Origin: CAZFER01 sp964517495
GTDB lineage: Bacteria > Hinthialibacterota > Hinthialibacteria > Hinthialibacterales > Hinthialibacteraceae
Reading direction: 5' to 3'
Length of the DNA stretch: 7,384 nt
NCBI GenBank assembly: GCA_964517495.1
Contig: CAZFER010000137.1
Span: 1-7,384, forward strand
Shown: positions 6,901-7,384 of the stretch, in pieces
How positions within the stretch are numbered: position 1 is the first letter of the stretch
How the letters are laid out: each line of letters opens with the position of its first letter
Position numbers and translations under genes: made by a program
Notes under the pieces: model-generated
Database searches by the model: none
What the model saw: only the letters and a program-made list of their open reading frames with translations
What the model was told of the DNA's origin: nothing

Positions 6901-7195
6901 AGCCATGGTACTGGCTGATAACACCATCTTTGTCGTTGGCCCCCCTGACATCATCGATGAAGATAAAACCTTGAAGGCATTTGAAACGCCTGATGTTCAA
7001 AAGTTATTAAGCAAGCAGAATCAGGCTATCCAGGGAAGTAAAGGCTCCAGCCTTTGGGCGGTTTCTGCTAAAGATGGCAAGAAATTGGGAGAGGTTAATC
7101 TGAAATCCCTTCCCGTTTGGGATGGCATGGCAGCCGCCGATAACCGCCTCTTTCTGGCGATGAAGAACGGACATATCGTTTGCCTGGCGGAGTAG
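3932..7195 (+). CDS. Secreted PQQ-like beta-propeller protein with N-terminal SAM-methyltransferase-like domain
   Basis: A 1087-aa protein. Residues 1-24 are a Sec signal peptide (hydrophobic FIFSLVLCVIGFSG, likely cleavage after AQA). Residues about 30-150 resemble a class I SAM methyltransferase: motif I VVHLGCDDG (49-57), an acidic residue after beta-2 in HGLDTD (Asp75), and LSPNGVAFIK (134-143) as the late strand. A conserved-looking linker, RPDDIDEWTHYLYQPN (155-170), leads into PQQ-type propeller blades with repeated A/G-T/S-G-x-x-x-W signatures: 238-247, 291-301, 350-360, 389-399, 447-457. A Cys/His-rich segment at 548-577 (Cys548, His550, Cys556, His572, Cys574, Cys576) follows. DWPTYRHDTERSGFT (628-642) opens a second propeller with further blades at 685-695, 725-735 and 1042-1052. 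No quinoprotein dehydrogenase catalytic set is recognised, so binding of PQQ is not implied. The domain combination recurs in planctomycete-like genomes. Function unknown; probably periplasmic or surface. It stands alone, with a terminator 33 bp after its stop. Confidence 0.95.
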   Translation: MNKSRVFIFSLVLCVIGFSGIAQADNPTLFDTEWAKSLLTNSGIKGGLVVHLGCDDGKRTALFRPNDRFLVHGLDTDINVIKTAREYIKSKGLYGDISFDQWNGKILPYVENAVNLLIVESPAQVNMEEIKRILSPNGVAFIKHDDMWQKIVKPRPDDIDEWTHYLYQPNNNAVSKDTAVDPPRHLQWIGGPKWSRQHDHMSSSSAIVSANGRNFYIFDEGSPVSIQLPSDWKLIARDAFNGKIVWKRPIDFWQTQMFRLKSGPAQLPRRIVAIEDTVYVTLSLNAPVTALNAATGETLKTYDGTQATEEIIYSDGVLYLLINDGFTDDVAARRGYSPTIEESPRHIMAVNAKSGEVAWKKPWRWVTPVSLTIANQSVYFYDGERIISLNQKDGNERWQSEKVGRRRSVPSYYAPTLVVHNDTVLFSGADPESEAYHTDNGQTIIALDAESGDTLWTGEHPAAGYRSPEDILVIDGLVWTGELFMGRDSGIFTGRDPRTGEVKVEFPPDVDTHWFHHRCYRAKATVNYLLTSRTGIEFVDFREKHWTCNHWVRGACLYGIMPANGMIYTSPHPCACYLEAKLYGFNALAPATRSRQIPDDFSDDSRRQTGPAFEVMQTVLAESSHNHDWPTYRHDTERSGFTTVSIPTQLSPAWDLKIGDRLSSLVIADNQLYVADIDKHTLHALNASNGESRWTYTAGGRIDSPPTVWNGRVMFGSRDGYVYSLRADDGELIWRFRAAPMDRRVIAFEQLESVWPVHGNVLMVDAEQSASGKAEVWCAAGRSMFLDGGLRLLRLDAITGQLIDEQKLDENLPDTQDNLQTQLQGLNMPVALNDIMSCDGDYIYMRTQRFNKQGERLDIANPTGNIRQQQGEGAHLFSPTGFIDDAYWHRSYWVYGKRWASGAGGYYKAGRFAPSGRLMVFNDDTIYAFGRKPTYFRWTTPLERHLYASSKTPEIVRIGPKPTKPGFKGPVKPDEKIGTQWTEEIPLYVQAMVLADNTIFVVGPPDIIDEDKTLKAFETPDVQKLLSKQNQAIQGSKGSSLWAVSAKDGKKLGEVNLKSLPVWDGMAAADNRLFLAMKNGHIVCLAE

Positions 7196-7228
7196 TATCC
7201 TTCAAGCAAGTGGGTTAAGTATTAACTT

Positions 7229-7269
7229 AAAAGCCCGTCAGTGTAGTAGAATCCACTGATGGGCTTTTT
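7229..7269 (+). terminator. Strong rho-independent terminator after the large gene
   Basis: AAAAGCCCGTCAGTG (7229-7243) pairs with CACTGATGGGCTTTT (7254-7268), a 15-bp stem with one G-T pair and a 10-base loop, followed by a run of five T ending at 7269. It begins 33 bases after the TAG of the methyltransferase/PQQ gene. The A-run on the left would give a short U-tract in the other direction, so it could act both ways. Confidence 0.92.
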
Positions 7270-7325
7270 CCATTGTTTTATGCACTATTTTCACTCGAAT
7301 TATTCTCTAAAACAATTTTCCACAA

Positions 7326-7345
7326 CTCATTTCCCATGAAATGAG
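7326..7345. repeat. 8-bp perfect inverted repeat near the right edge
   Basis: CTCATTTC (7326-7333) and GAAATGAG (7338-7345) are exact inverted repeats around CCAT. It lies in the AT-rich, gene-free last 115 bases. It could be an operator for a gene beyond the window, but no gene there is visible and no T-tract follows. Confidence 0.4.
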
Positions 7346-7384
7346 ATCCAAACTGACAGAATTAAAAAAATCAATACTCTGCGC

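Overview
The window looks like a piece of a moderately AT-rich bacterial chromosome with a planctomycete/Poribacteria-type gene repertoire. The clues are an FG-GAP (VCBS) propeller protein, an exported amidohydrolase, and a very large secreted protein that joins a methyltransferase-like domain to PQQ-type beta-propeller repeats. Such proteins are common in Planctomycetes, Lentisphaerae and candidate phylum Poribacteria. The lineage is inferred from gene content only; there is no rRNA or other marker here.

Layout, left to right. Bases 1-143 are one end of an IS21-like insertion sequence, made of five 23-bp head-to-tail repeats; its transposase genes lie outside the window. Next, on the plus strand, is a short gene for a PD-(D/E)XK nuclease-fold protein (179-658), whose upstream region appears to have been replaced by the insertion sequence. 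Three minus-strand genes follow, read from right to left: the FG-GAP propeller protein (2298-3425), a small conserved protein of unknown function (1928-2239) and a metal-dependent amidohydrolase with a possible Tat signal (801-1784). A gap of about 500 bp (3426-3931) separates these from the divergent plus-strand methyltransferase/PQQ-propeller gene (3932-7195), which ends at a strong intrinsic terminator (7229-7269).

The 500-bp gap is the most structured non-coding part. It holds two diverged copies of a C-rich/G-rich palindromic repeat. The second copy sits inside 18-bp inverted repeats (16 of 18 matching) flanked by a perfect 10-bp direct repeat, which is the layout of a small non-autonomous mobile element (MITE). 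A -35-like TTGACA lies in the loop of this palindrome and points at the large gene.

Three of the five proteins (amidohydrolase, FG-GAP, methyltransferase/PQQ) carry export signals or likely ones, so the locus mainly encodes envelope or secreted proteins. Nothing in the sequence proves they act in one pathway. I found no tRNA, rRNA or CRISPR array. The most unusual items are the export of a protein with a SAM-methyltransferase-like domain, and the MITE-like repeat upstream of its gene.
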